Positions 49,757 to 59,149 of a DNA stretch of 64,000 bases are shown in pieces. How positions within the stretch are numbered: position 1 is the stretch's first letter; each line of letters opens with the position of its first letter. This stretch comes from Chitinophagales bacterium (GTDB lineage Bacteria; Bacteroidota; Bacteroidia; Chitinophagales; UBA2359): the NCBI GenBank assembly GCA_016787295.1, contig JAEUUX010000128.1, forward strand, positions 1 to 64,000, given 5' to 3'. The notes beneath the pieces are model-generated. The model saw only the letters and a program-made list of their open reading frames with translations. It was not told the origin of the DNA and did not search any database. Position numbers and translations under genes: made by a program.

Positions 49757-51079
49757 TTAGTTGGTTTCTTGTCGGCTGTGGGGCGAATTGGGTATGTTGG
49801 GATTTTTGTAGGGACGGACAATGAGCCTGATGCCGCGATCATAGTTGAAGTAGTTCCAAATCCAATTGATGAGGGTGACAACTTTGTTGCGAAACCCTAC
49901 TAAGGTCATCAAATGGACGGTCATCCAAAGAAACCAAGCTATGAAGCCTTGTGTTTTCATTTTACCCACTTCGACAACGGCGCGGTTGCGTCCTACGGTT
50001 GCCATGCTGCCTTTGTCGCGGTATTTGAATGGGTTTGTTTCTTTTTTTTGGAGGATGTGCGCTATGTTTTCGCCCAATAATTGTCCTTGCTGAATGGCTA
50101 CGGGCGCTACCATCGGGTGTCCGCGCGGGGTGTCGTCGGCAATCATGGCTGCCACGTCGCCGATGGCATATATGTTGGCGTGTCCAATGACTTTGTTGGT
50201 GGTGTCGACCAAAATGCGGCTGCCTTTGCCAATGGCTTCGGGGGCGAGTCCTTCGATGATTTGTCCTTTTACGCCCGCCGACCATATCATTGTTTTGGCA
50301 TTAATGGTTTTGCCGCCTTTGGTTTGCAAAACATTGCCGTCATAAGCTGTTACAAAAGTGTCTAACCACACATGTACGTCTAAGCGTTCCAAGAATTCTA
50401 AGGTTTTTTGGCTTGATTCGTCGGACATATTGCCAAGCAAACGGTCGCCCGATTCGATGAGGTGGATTCTCATACGACGAAAATCGAGTTCGGGATAATC
50501 GTTGGGCAAGACGTGTTTTTTGAGTTCGCCCATCGCGCCTGCCATTTCTACACCTGTCGGTCCGCCGCCTACGATGACAAAAGTGGTGTGGCTTTCGCGT
50601 TCGGTCAAATTATGGGTAAGCAAGGCGTTTTCGAAGCATTGTAGAATCATGCTGCGCAGGTTGAGGGCTTCGGGCAGACTTTTCATGGGCAAGCTGTTGG
50701 TGGCGATGTCGTTCATGCCGAAATAGTTGCTCGTGGAGCCTGTGGCAAGCACAAGGTAGTCGTAGTGGAGTTTGCCAATGTTGGTGAGGAGCAAATTGTC
50801 GTTGGGGAGGACTTGCTCGGCTTTTGCCATGCGAAAATAGAAGTTTTTTTGTTGTTTGAATATTTTTCGCAAGGGAAAAGCAATAGAATCGGGTTCGAGT
50901 CCTGCTGTGGCTACTTGGTAGAGCAGGGGTTGAAAGGTGTGGTAGTTGTTTTGGTCAATCATAACCACTTGGACGGGCAAGTTGCGCAATTTTTTGGCTA
51001 ATTCTATGCCGCCAAATCCTCCGCCGACAATGACTATGCGTGGCAGATGTAGGTTGGGTACGTCTAATTCGTGGGGCAT
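49757..51079 (-). CDS. Type II NADH dehydrogenase
   Basis: NDH-2 passes electrons from NADH to quinone without pumping protons, fitting the menaquinone made via MqnC. The 440 residues have two Rossmann motifs: RIVIVGGGFGGIELAKKL (FAD, near 14-31) and FVIVGGGPTGVEMAGAM (NADH, near 168). They also have YAIGDVAAMIAD near residue 300 and a C-terminal amphipathic/hydrophobic part (FIAWFLWMTVHLMTLVGF) that binds the membrane. It follows the histidine kinase gene by 33 bases. Confidence 0.93.
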   Translation of the reverse strand: MPHELDVPNLHLPRIVIVGGGFGGIELAKKLRNLPVQVVMIDQNNYHTFQPLLYQVATAGLEPDSIAFPLRKIFKQQKNFYFRMAKAEQVLPNDNLLLTNIGKLHYDYLVLATGSTSNYFGMNDIATNSLPMKSLPEALNLRSMILQCFENALLTHNLTERESHTTFVIVGGGPTGVEMAGAMGELKKHVLPNDYPELDFRRMRIHLIESGDRLLGNMSDESSQKTLEFLERLDVHVWLDTFVTAYDGNVLQTKGGKTINAKTMIWSAGVKGQIIEGLAPEAIGKGSRILVDTTNKVIGHANIYAIGDVAAMIADDTPRGHPMVAPVAIQQGQLLGENIAHILQKKETNPFKYRDKGSMATVGRNRAVVEVGKMKTQGFIAWFLWMTVHLMTLVGFRNKVVTLINWIWNYFNYDRGIRLIVRPYKNPNIPNSPHSRQETN

Positions 51080-51112
51080 TTTTTGAGGATTTTTGGGAAA
51101 AACGTGTTGGAT

Positions 51113-52369
51113 TTAGGTTGTTTCGGCTACCTTCTTATTAGGCAAAATAACGCGAAAAGTAGCGCCTTCGTTGGGGCTTGAATGGGCTACAAAGATTTTG
51201 CCTTTGTGGTAGGTTTCGATGATGCGTTTGGAGAGAGATAGTCCCAAACCCCAGCCGCGTTTTTTGGTGCTGTAGCCCGGCTCGAAGACGGTGATGAAGC
51301 GCGATTTGGGAATGCCTTTGCCAGTGTCTGTTACGTCAATCACCACATCGTTGGCATCTTCGGCTATGGCAACGCGAATTTCGCCTTTGCCGTCCATCGC
51401 ATCGAGGGCGTTTTTGAGGAGGTTTTCGATAACCCAATCAAACAAAACAGGGCTTAGGGCAATGGTTATGGGTGGTGTTGTTTCGTCAAAATGGAAACTT
51501 ACGCGCGACGAGGCACGGCGTTTGACGTAGTAGAGGGTTTGGCGCACCTCGTCCACAACATCGCTGTTTTGTAGCTTGGGTATAGAGCCAATTTTGGAAA
51601 ACCTATCGGCAATCAGTTGTAGGCGTTCTACGTCTTTGCCTACTTCTTGGGCAATCATATCGTTCATGCCGTCGGGGTCTTGGACGGTTTTGAGCATTTC
51701 GACCCAGCCCATAAGCGACGATAATGGTGTGCCTAATTGGTGGGCGGTTTCTTTTGCCATACCCAGCCATACTTTGTTTTGTTCGGCGCGTCGAGCGGTG
51801 CTAAATAGCAAGTAGGCAACGAGCAGAAATATGGCAGTAATGACCAACTGTATGTAGGGATAGGCTTTTATCTGCACCAAAAGGCTCGAATCACCGTAGT
51901 AGATAAATTGTTTGGCTACCACAGTCGGTATGGTTTCGGTGGTAAGTTGTGTGGTGTCTAAGACCGTAATATCAATAACAATTGGCTCATGTTGACCTTT
52001 CATGTCCTCGAGAATGCCAATTAGTTTGTCTTTATTGCTCTGAATCCATGCGCGCGGGTTGTTGTCTTGTTTATTTTTGTCAACATTTCGGACAGACGTA
52101 ATGTCTCCTTTTTCGTCGGTGACAATAACAGGTATGGTTTCGTTGTCTTTGATGATATCGAGCCAAAAACTGTCGTCACCCATCACATCGGAAGTGAGGG
52201 TTTTACTCATTTGTTTGAGGGCGTTTGCCCAAACTTGCATTTTGCGGCGCTCTTCTTTTGCCAATTGGCGTGCCAGAATGTTGGTATAGAGCAAAGAAGC
52301 AGAAGTGATGAGCAAAGCGGCAATGAGTAGTCCAAATTTCCATTGCCACTTTTGTTCGTAAATGTCCAT
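51113..52369 (-). CDS. Membrane sensor histidine kinase
   Basis: This is a 418-residue inner-membrane kinase. Two membrane helices (about 12-31 and 171-191) enclose a periplasmic sensor domain of about 140 residues. The phosphoacceptor is His210 in AKETAHQLGTPLSSL. The ATP-binding part has ENLLKNALDAMDG (N box), DTGKGIPKS (G1) and KRGWGLGLSLSKRI (G2). No response regulator gene is adjacent, so the partner is elsewhere. It starts 6 bases after the thioredoxin lipoprotein gene ends, which indicates cotranscription. Confidence 0.93.
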   Translation of the reverse strand: MDIYEQKWQWKFGLLIAALLITSASLLYTNILARQLAKEERRKMQVWANALKQMSKTLTSDVMGDDSFWLDIIKDNETIPVIVTDEKGDITSVRNVDKNKQDNNPRAWIQSNKDKLIGILEDMKGQHEPIVIDITVLDTTQLTTETIPTVVAKQFIYYGDSSLLVQIKAYPYIQLVITAIFLLVAYLLFSTARRAEQNKVWLGMAKETAHQLGTPLSSLMGWVEMLKTVQDPDGMNDMIAQEVGKDVERLQLIADRFSKIGSIPKLQNSDVVDEVRQTLYYVKRRASSRVSFHFDETTPPITIALSPVLFDWVIENLLKNALDAMDGKGEIRVAIAEDANDVVIDVTDTGKGIPKSRFITVFEPGYSTKKRGWGLGLSLSKRIIETYHKGKIFVAHSSPNEGATFRVILPNKKVAETT

Positions 52370-52375
52370 GTATGC

Positions 52376-52933
52376 TTATTTTGGTGCTTCGACAGTTATT
52401 TTTGACTTAAAAGTGGTGGCGAAGGTTGCCAATTCTTCGCCTTTTTTGTGGCGGTCTTGTGTATAGTAGTTGAGCAAAAGGTCAAATTTATCAGCGGTTT
52501 GGAAACCGGGGTAGGTTTGAATTTTTTGCATTTTTTCGTCCAAAAATACAATGGAAGGATAGCCCATGCGTCCTTGTAGTAGCTCGATTGCCAAATCGTG
52601 TGCTTTTCCGCTGGTGTTGTTATAGGTTTTGCCGTTGTATTGGATAGCTTGTTTGCCTTCGCCATCGAGTTTGACGGCATAATAGTTTTTGTTGACAAAT
52701 TTGGCGATTTCGGGGTGCTGGAACGTTTGTGCATCCATGCGTTTGCACCAGCCGCACCAGTCTGTGTAGACATCAACCAACATTTTTCGCGGTTTTTGGG
52801 CATTGGCACTCGCTGCTTCTTCGATGCTCATCCATTGGATAGTAGTGGGTGTGTTGTCGATAGCTTTTTTGTGGCAACTATCCAAAAAAAAGCTCATAGT
52901 AAGCAACAATACTGTGCTAATCAAATATTTCAT
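52376..52933 (-). CDS. Thioredoxin-fold lipoprotein (CGWC)
   Basis: This is a 185-residue envelope protein. A lipoprotein signal (STVLLLTMSFFLDSC) anchors it at Cys20. The thioredoxin-like domain (DUF255/DsbD-C-like) starts at LVDVYTDWCGWCKRMDAQTF with active-site CGWC near residue 60, continues through the insertion AIQYNGKTYNNTSG and reaches the cis-proline in MGYPSIVFLDE near residue 127. It probably reduces or oxidises exported proteins. It lies in a tight minus-strand run with the methyltransferase upstream (28-base gap) and the kinase downstream. Confidence 0.88.
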   Translation of the reverse strand: MKYLISTVLLLTMSFFLDSCHKKAIDNTPTTIQWMSIEEAASANAQKPRKMLVDVYTDWCGWCKRMDAQTFQHPEIAKFVNKNYYAVKLDGEGKQAIQYNGKTYNNTSGKAHDLAIELLQGRMGYPSIVFLDEKMQKIQTYPGFQTADKFDLLLNYYTQDRHKKGEELATFATTFKSKITVEAPK

Positions 52934-52961
52934 GGTATAAACTATGTTTTGGGGTGAATTA

Positions 52962-55370
52962 TTATTTCAGAAACCCATATTGATAAACTTTGGGTATTAT
53001 TTTTTGTGCTAAAATTTTGAGTTGATCGCGCAACAATAGCACAAGTTGGTGGTAGGTTTCATTAGTGCTTCGGTTGTTCATTCTGCCTTTGTCACTGTAG
53101 CCTTGGAAGTGTTGGCGAATGTCATATAGGCTGGCATTGGTATTGGCATTGGGTTGTTGGTGGTAGTATTGCCACAATTTTTGCCCTGCTTCGAATACAG
53201 CATTTGCTTCGGCGGAAAACACAAGTGGCGTGGTGCGTGGTGTGTGTTGGGTATCAAAAATTTCTCCGTTCGAAGCAGTTTTGAGTTTGCCTTTGATAAA
53301 TTGCGTCATAAAATTGCTCGCAAATTTTTCTTTGGCATCGACTTCTTGCTCCGTGAAAGGTATCCAATGGTTAATGCCATCGTTGCTGCTAATTCTGTTT
53401 TGTCCATGAAACAAAGCATACGCTAAACAATCGTTTTGGGACTCGGTGTCGGTCTGCCAGCCTTCGTTGGGATACAGAAACTGGTCGCGGTCGTTGAGCC
53501 AAGTGGCGGGAATGCACTTGCGAACTGCAAAATATACAGCGGTTTGAATAATGTTTTTTTTGTTTATGTTGAAAAAAATGTCATGTCTTTTGCTTTTGTT
53601 ATTTTGTATAGCAACAAAATTATTGTTCTGAAAATCGGGAGCATCTGCCATTAACACACCAATAAAATTGTTTTCGCCATTCGTTATTGCAAAAAGAGTG
53701 AGCCAACCATTGATTTTTCCTTGCCCATTGTCATAAGAATAAACCATTTTTGTCCCGACAAAACGACCATTTGCGCCATAAACGCTTGCAGTTATTTGTT
53801 TGAATTTTTCCTTTTCGTTGGTTTTCCAAATAAAAAAACCAATAGGAAACTTACCTTTTACATTGTCAAACGTATAAGACGGAATCACAAACAAGCTATC
53901 TAAACGCGCTAAAAAATGACTTCTAAATACGGTCGAATTGCTGGCGCTAACTGCTTTTAAGGTCGAAAACTGCCCAATAATGCAGTCCGGTATTTCGATA
54001 TAAATACGAATCAAAAACTGAACAAACAGCTCTGCTCCAACTTTTTCTAATTTAGTAGCATATCTTTCATAAGTCTTGGTGTTTTTAGTGTCTTTTCGGA
54101 CAGTGCTTATTCTACCATTACTTTCCACATAAGGCGGATTAATATAAATGACTAATTTTCTTCGTTTTTCGGGATTATTGATAACAGTTTGCAAGGTTTT
54201 GGGTAGTTTCGTAAAGTCATCGTTCAAAAAATCGAACTGAAAAACATGGTTTTCCAATAAATTAGCACCATTTTTTATGCGGTCGTGCATCACATCTACG
54301 TCTTGTTTGTCCAGCGTACTTGCCCAAATGTGGTATTTATTGGTCAAACCGTTGAGCAAATTACCTGTCCCTGCTGCGCAATCCCAGATATAGTACTCAT
54401 CCTGCCAATCTTCGCCCAAAACATCAGAAAGGTAACGTTGCGAAAGTTCTACCCACACTTGAGGCGTGAAAAAGCTACCTTTGCGCTCACGCACATCTTG
54501 AGGCACCAACAAGTCGCGCCGTTGCACAATGTAGTCCCAATATTGCTCTTGAGGCGGACGTTCGTATCTGTTCCAAAATTGTGTATGGGCTTTTTGGTGG
54601 TCAATGAAATTTGTTTTCGACTCGTTGAAAAACCCTAAATCGTTGATTTTTCTGTCCAACACATAATAGTCTTTTTTTAACAATACAAAAAGTTTGTCTT
54701 TCAAGGTTTCGTTTTCGCGTGACAACAAATCGGCGAGGTAGAAATCTCCGTCAATAATCCCGGCTTTTTTCACCAAATCCCAATTAACGGCAATCGTCGG
54801 TTTGACAGTCTGTAGCCATTTAATGTAGATGGTGATAAAATTATTTTTGTCAATTCTGATTTTAGAAGCGTCTGATTTTCCGACGACAAAATTATTTTGG
54901 ACAAAAGACAGAATTTCTTTATCATCTTGCTCAAAATGGAACAGCAATGATTTTTGTTCGATGGTTTGCATCACTTTTTCCAACACCAACACAAACTCTT
55001 TGGTGTCGTAGTTGGACGGTGTGACGTTCCAATTGAAATCGTTGAGATAGAAAATATCATGTATGTCGTTGTAGGGAATAAACACTATTTTTTCGGCATC
55101 AAAAGCACCCAAGAACGCTGGTGGCAAATGTTTGTCGAAAGTTCGTGCCTTTCCAATGGTCAGGATGAGTTGCACAATGGATTTGTATATATCGGATTTG
55201 CCACGCTTCGCCTCTGCCCACAATAAAGACAGGGTTTCGGTGTGGTGCGAGTTGGGTACGCTCACACAAAAATCTATGATGTCAATGATACTTGCACAGT
55301 CATAATCGGCAAAATAGGTGGCGGCTATGCGGCTTTTTAGTTCTTCTTCTCGTAGGTTTTGGTGGAGCAT
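52962..55370 (-). CDS. Probable single-chain restriction-modification enzyme (PD-(D/E)xK-like N-terminus, N6-adenine methyltransferase)
   Basis: This is an 802-residue protein. The methyltransferase core is clear: a FTPQVWVELSQRYL entry segment (motif X, near residue 301), motif I YIWDCAAGTGNLLNG (Asp330) and motif IV YINPPYVES (Asn411-Pro-Pro-Tyr), the gamma-type order of type IIG and type I enzymes. Near the N-terminus IIDFCVS...LLWAEAKRGKSD (Asp33, Glu53, Lys55) resembles a PD-(D/E)xK nuclease site, so one chain may cut and methylate. The C-terminal ~370 residues would read the target. The last residues match the gene tail at 1-60. No separate restriction subunit is nearby. Confidence 0.78.
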   Translation of the reverse strand: MLHQNLREEELKSRIAATYFADYDCASIIDIIDFCVSVPNSHHTETLSLLWAEAKRGKSDIYKSIVQLILTIGKARTFDKHLPPAFLGAFDAEKIVFIPYNDIHDIFYLNDFNWNVTPSNYDTKEFVLVLEKVMQTIEQKSLLFHFEQDDKEILSFVQNNFVVGKSDASKIRIDKNNFITIYIKWLQTVKPTIAVNWDLVKKAGIIDGDFYLADLLSRENETLKDKLFVLLKKDYYVLDRKINDLGFFNESKTNFIDHQKAHTQFWNRYERPPQEQYWDYIVQRRDLLVPQDVRERKGSFFTPQVWVELSQRYLSDVLGEDWQDEYYIWDCAAGTGNLLNGLTNKYHIWASTLDKQDVDVMHDRIKNGANLLENHVFQFDFLNDDFTKLPKTLQTVINNPEKRRKLVIYINPPYVESNGRISTVRKDTKNTKTYERYATKLEKVGAELFVQFLIRIYIEIPDCIIGQFSTLKAVSASNSTVFRSHFLARLDSLFVIPSYTFDNVKGKFPIGFFIWKTNEKEKFKQITASVYGANGRFVGTKMVYSYDNGQGKINGWLTLFAITNGENNFIGVLMADAPDFQNNNFVAIQNNKSKRHDIFFNINKKNIIQTAVYFAVRKCIPATWLNDRDQFLYPNEGWQTDTESQNDCLAYALFHGQNRISSNDGINHWIPFTEQEVDAKEKFASNFMTQFIKGKLKTASNGEIFDTQHTPRTTPLVFSAEANAVFEAGQKLWQYYHQQPNANTNASLYDIRQHFQGYSDKGRMNNRSTNETYHQLVLLLRDQLKILAQKIIPKVYQYGFLK

Positions 55371-55392
55371 GATAGCTTACTTTTTGCATAAT

Positions 55393-55439
55393 AAAACTGT
55401 AGGTAATAGTTCAGAGTGATGGTTATTACCTACAGTTTT
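55393..55439 (-). terminator. Terminator of hutU
   Basis: AAAACTGTAGGTAATA (55393-55408) pairs perfectly with 55424-55439 on the minus strand, just past the hutU stop. Confidence 0.85.
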
Positions 55440-55447
55440 GGATAAGA

Positions 55448-57124
55448 TTATTGAAAGCGTTGTCGGATATCTAAGCGATGTTGGCGAGCTGTGTCTTGGG
55501 CAATGTCATAACCCGCATCGGCATGACGGATAACACCCATAGCAGGGTCGTTGTGTAGGACGCGTCGCAAGCGTTCTTCGGCATCGGCAGTACCGTCAGC
55601 AACAATGACCATACCCGCATGAATGGAATACCCCATGCCTACGCCGCCACCATGGTGCAACGACACCCAACTTGCTCCGCCTGCTGTGTTGATAAGGGCG
55701 TTCAAGATGGGCCAATCGGCTACGGCATCAGACCCGTCGAGCATGGCTTCGGTTTCGCGGTTGGGTGAAGCCACCGAGCCTGTGTCCAAATGGTCGCGCC
55801 CAATAACGATGGGAGCTTTCACCCTGCCTTCGCGCACTAATTGGTTGAATGCCAAAGCAGCTTTTTGTCTTTCGCCCATTTCGAGCCAACAGATTCGGGC
55901 GGGCAAGCCTTGAAAAGCAATGCGTTCTTGTGCCATTTTTATCCAACGAACCAAGCCTTTTTTGTGTCCAAAAAGGTCGAGCAGCACTTGGTCGCAGGTA
56001 TGAATGTCTTGTGGGTCGCCGGACAATGCCACAAATCGGAATGGTCCCGAACCTTTGCAGAACAAAGGACGGATATAGGCAGGCACAAATCCCGGGAAAT
56101 CAAAAGCATTTTGCACACCGCGTTTGTCTTTGGCTTGCCCGCGCAGGTTGTTGCCATAGTCAAAAGTAATAGCGCCGCGCCCTTGCAATTCGAGCATTAG
56201 GCGGACGTGTTGTGCCATCGTATCGAGCGACAACTGGCGGTATTGTTCGGGATTGGCTTCGCGCAAAGCATTGGCTTGTTCGGCGCTAAGGTTAGCTGGC
56301 ACATAGCTCAATTCATCGTGTGCCGAAGTTTGGTCGGTGAGGGTGTGGGGCGTGATATTGCGGTCGATGAGGCGTTGCAACAAGTCAACAGCGTTGCAAA
56401 GTACGCCAATAGAAAGTGCTTTTTGGTCTTTTGCGGCTTGCACGGCAGCATCGATGGCTTGGTCTATGTCCGTAAATTTTTGGTCTAAATAGCGCGTTTC
56501 GAGGCGTTTGTCGATGCGCCATTCTTCTATTTCGGCAGCCAGACACACACCTTCGTTCATGGTGATGGCGAGTGGTTGTGCGCCACCCATACCGCCGAGT
56601 CCTGCTGTGACGTTGAATGTGCCTTTGAGTGTGCCTTTATAGTGTTGTTCGGCGAGAGAAAGGTAGGTTTCATACGTGCCTTGCACAATACCTTGTGTGC
56701 CGATGTATATCCAAGAACCAGCAGTCATTTGTCCATACATCATCAAACCTTTTTTCTCCAATTCGTTGAAATGCTCCCAATTCGCCCAATTGCCCACCAA
56801 ATTGGAGTTGGCAATAAGGACGCGCGGCGCATCTTTGTGGGTAGGGAGAATGCCAATAGGTTTGCCCGACTGCACTAATAGCGTTTCGTTGTCGTTGAGG
56901 TCGCGGAGGGCTTTGACAATAAGGTCGAAAGCCTCCCAATTGCGGGCAGCCTTGCCACGTCCGCCATATACGACAAGGTCTTCGGGACGTTCGGCAACGT
57001 TGGGGTCGAGGTTGTTGTGCAACATTCGCAAGGCGGCTTCTTGTATCCAGCCTTTGCAAGATAGTTGTGTGCCTGTGGGAGTTTTTGGGGGTTGTTTGGT
57101 GGTTGGGGTGTTTATTTGCGACAT
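55448..57124 (-). CDS. hutU: Urocanate hydratase
   Basis: HutU hydrates urocanate in histidine breakdown, using tightly bound NAD. The 558 residues match the family: [16 protein letters not shown] near the start, [14 protein letters not shown] (NAD-binding glycine loop, near 170-183), [19 protein letters not shown] with the conserved cysteine, and [13 protein letters not shown] near the C-terminus. The length is normal. No other hut genes are in the window. It lies 17 bases downstream of ptuB on the same strand and ends at its own terminator. Confidence 0.97.
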   Translation of the reverse strand: MSQINTPTTKQPPKTPTGTQLSCKGWIQEAALRMLHNNLDPNVAERPEDLVVYGGRGKAARNWEAFDLIVKALRDLNDNETLLVQSGKPIGILPTHKDAPRVLIANSNLVGNWANWEHFNELEKKGLMMYGQMTAGSWIYIGTQGIVQGTYETYLSLAEQHYKGTLKGTFNVTAGLGGMGGAQPLAITMNEGVCLAAEIEEWRIDKRLETRYLDQKFTDIDQAIDAAVQAAKDQKALSIGVLCNAVDLLQRLIDRNITPHTLTDQTSAHDELSYVPANLSAEQANALREANPEQYRQLSLDTMAQHVRLMLELQGRGAITFDYGNNLRGQAKDKRGVQNAFDFPGFVPAYIRPLFCKGSGPFRFVALSGDPQDIHTCDQVLLDLFGHKKGLVRWIKMAQERIAFQGLPARICWLEMGERQKAALAFNQLVREGRVKAPIVIGRDHLDTGSVASPNRETEAMLDGSDAVADWPILNALINTAGGASWVSLHHGGGVGMGYSIHAGMVIVADGTADAEERLRRVLHNDPAMGVIRHADAGYDIAQDTARQHRLDIRQRFQ

Positions 57125-57141
57125 TATTACGAATATTTAAG

Positions 57142-57834
57142 TTATTTGTGTTTAGGTTTATTTTTCAAAAAAATCAAAAACCAAATAGCTACCTGACAAT
57201 ACGGCAGAAATTTACCATTATGCCGACTTGACCAATAGTCAATTTCATTTTGTAAATCTTTTTGTGTCCATGTTTTATGAGGGAATTGCTGTATCAACCT
57301 TTGTTTTGCCATATCCATCGCATTTTTTCGTGCCAAACGGATTTGTTCGTCATTAAGATTGAGGCATATATTCAAATCACCAGCAATTTTTTCAGATAAT
57401 TCGGTATTAATTGCAGGTACAGGCAAAATATATCCGCTTATATCGTAGGTTAGCACATTTTCCGAATTACTTTTATGTAAAGGATGCAAAACTTGAAGTT
57501 CTATGGCTCCACTCATTTTTCCTTCTTTACCTTGTGTAGAATCGCAATGCGCAATACCTCCATTGGTTACTCCAATACAAACACCGAGCATATTTGTCCA
57601 TTCGAGATCTAGTTTGGGATATTTTTGGCGTGGCTTGTAATGCTCTATCCTTATCAGTGGTTTTCCGTCTTTGCGTTTTAAGCTAATTCGTTGCATACAA
57701 TAAGCACAAATATATCCTTGTTCGTCGAGTAATTGTTCTTGCCACTCAAGTTGCGGAGCTTCATATTTTGCTCCTTGAGTGGCACGCCTATCTATAAGGC
57801 TTTGTGGTGGTTTGTGTTTAGAGACGTATTTCAT
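57142..57834 (-). CDS. ptuB: Septu-like HNH nuclease PtuB (TIGR02646-type)
   Basis: This is a 230-residue HNH-type protein, the predicted DNA-cutting partner of PtuA. The zinc-cysteine pair is Cys43-x2-Cys46 (YICAYCMQRI). The nuclease His is in RIEHYKPR (His65), followed by the conserved NMLGVCIG (Cys86) and HCD (His96-Cys97), the order of the TIGR02646 family. The start overlaps the end of ptuA by four bases (ATGA). In studied systems PtuA/PtuB degrade phage DNA after infection; activity here is inferred from family and gene order. Confidence 0.8.
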   Translation of the reverse strand: MKYVSKHKPPQSLIDRRATQGAKYEAPQLEWQEQLLDEQGYICAYCMQRISLKRKDGKPLIRIEHYKPRQKYPKLDLEWTNMLGVCIGVTNGGIAHCDSTQGKEGKMSGAIELQVLHPLHKSNSENVLTYDISGYILPVPAINTELSEKIAGDLNICLNLNDEQIRLARKNAMDMAKQRLIQQFPHKTWTQKDLQNEIDYWSSRHNGKFLPYCQVAIWFLIFLKNKPKHK

Positions 57835-59120
57835 AGCATATCGATATAGGTTTGGAAACGTTGTACCTCTAAATCTTGCTCACCCCAAATAGTAGCAAGT
57901 TTGTCCAAAGTTTGTTGTGCTTTTTCAACATCATAATTATTAATATGGTTATTTATTTCGCTTAACAAAACATTAACCGCAAGATTGCTGTTTTTGTAAT
58001 CAAAGTATTCTCGCAAAATACTATTGATATCTCTTCCTTGCGTGTAAATACCTTCTGTAATAACTCCATTATCTTGCAACCAGATAACATTTGCGTTGCT
58101 TGCTGCTAACATTTGTGGCGAATGAGTAGCAATGAAAAATTGATTGTTTTTGCCTAATTGAGGTAAAATATTCAAAAAATGTGCATGTAAAGAAGGATGT
58201 AGGTGTAATTCACTTTCGTCAATGACAATAATAGAATTATTGATATTATTGAGAGAAAAATCCAACAGCAGAGGAAATACCGCTCGTTCACCTGCCGATA
58301 TTTCTTCTATTTCATAATGATTTGTACCATCTGAAAGGAAAAATTCGGCGGGAGCATACGGATTATTGAAATTGGGTACAGCACCAACAAAACGATGTCC
58401 GGGAAACATTATGCGATAATTTTGTTCCAATTTTTCATAAAAATTCTGTTGTCCTTCGCTCAAGGTAATGTTTTTGCTCTGAACAGCTACATTAAAATTA
58501 CTTAATTGTACCAACAATTTGCGTAAATTTTCGATGTTTGTCTGTCCAATCTGTTCTTTTTGGCTCAAGCTATAAGATGTTCGCTGCTCGGAATACCAAT
58601 AAATAGTACCAACTTGTTCAAATAATAGGCGTGGATCAGGAACAAATTGGCTTAGAATCGTTGCGTATTCATATCCTTTTGTTTGGGAAAGTGATCCAAT
58701 AGGAGTAGTCTCTATTCTATCATACAGTTGCATTAACTTAAGAGAAATGGTTTGCTCACGATTCGGTATTTCGATGTGTTTAAAAGCATCTCCCATTGCC
58801 AATAATTGTTGTGCAAATGTATAGGTTGCTTCTAATTCTGCTTCCGAAAAAGTTAGTTCTACAGTTATACGAGCTGGTTGATTTCCTGAATGAATGTGCT
58901 TAAATACAAATCCGGGATAATCGATATTGCTGGGACGTGTATTTACGAGCGCAGCCGAAGCCACTACACAAACAATTGCTTGCAGTATAGTGGACTTGCC
59001 TGTGCCATTTTTGCCTATCAATAAGGTAATGTCATTAATTTGGTCGTTGTGATGGAAATTAATTGTTTGTTTTTCCACAAACCGCTTATAATTTTGCAGC
59101 GTAATGCTTTTTATTTTCAT
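57831..59120 (-). CDS. ptuA: Septu-like SMC-type ATPase PtuA
   Basis: This is a 429-residue ABC/SMC-type ATPase from the ATG at 59120; an in-frame TTG at 59126 would add two residues. Walker A is GKNGTGKST (near 36-44), with a VKS-like start KIKSITLQNYKRF. The insert (about 60-270) is long. The signature is ISAGERA (274-280), Walker B is IIVIDESELHLHP (297-309) and the H-switch is IATHSPQ (330-336). The order and the overlapping HNH partner fit PtuA. No reverse transcriptase or retron RNA gene is adjacent, which argues against a retron of type I-A. Confidence 0.8.
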   Translation of the reverse strand: MKIKSITLQNYKRFVEKQTINFHHNDQINDITLLIGKNGTGKSTILQAIVCVVASAALVNTRPSNIDYPGFVFKHIHSGNQPARITVELTFSEAELEATYTFAQQLLAMGDAFKHIEIPNREQTISLKLMQLYDRIETTPIGSLSQTKGYEYATILSQFVPDPRLLFEQVGTIYWYSEQRTSYSLSQKEQIGQTNIENLRKLLVQLSNFNVAVQSKNITLSEGQQNFYEKLEQNYRIMFPGHRFVGAVPNFNNPYAPAEFFLSDGTNHYEIEEISAGERAVFPLLLDFSLNNINNSIIVIDESELHLHPSLHAHFLNILPQLGKNNQFFIATHSPQMLAASNANVIWLQDNGVITEGIYTQGRDINSILREYFDYKNSNLAVNVLLSEINNHINNYDVEKAQQTLDKLATIWGEQDLEVQRFQTYIDML

Positions 59121-59149
59121 CGGCAATAATTTTTATTTCGTAAAAAAAT

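Noticed and set aside
57831-59120. Retron with PtuAB effectors
   Set aside because: No reverse transcriptase gene and no retron-like RNA region was found next to the pair.
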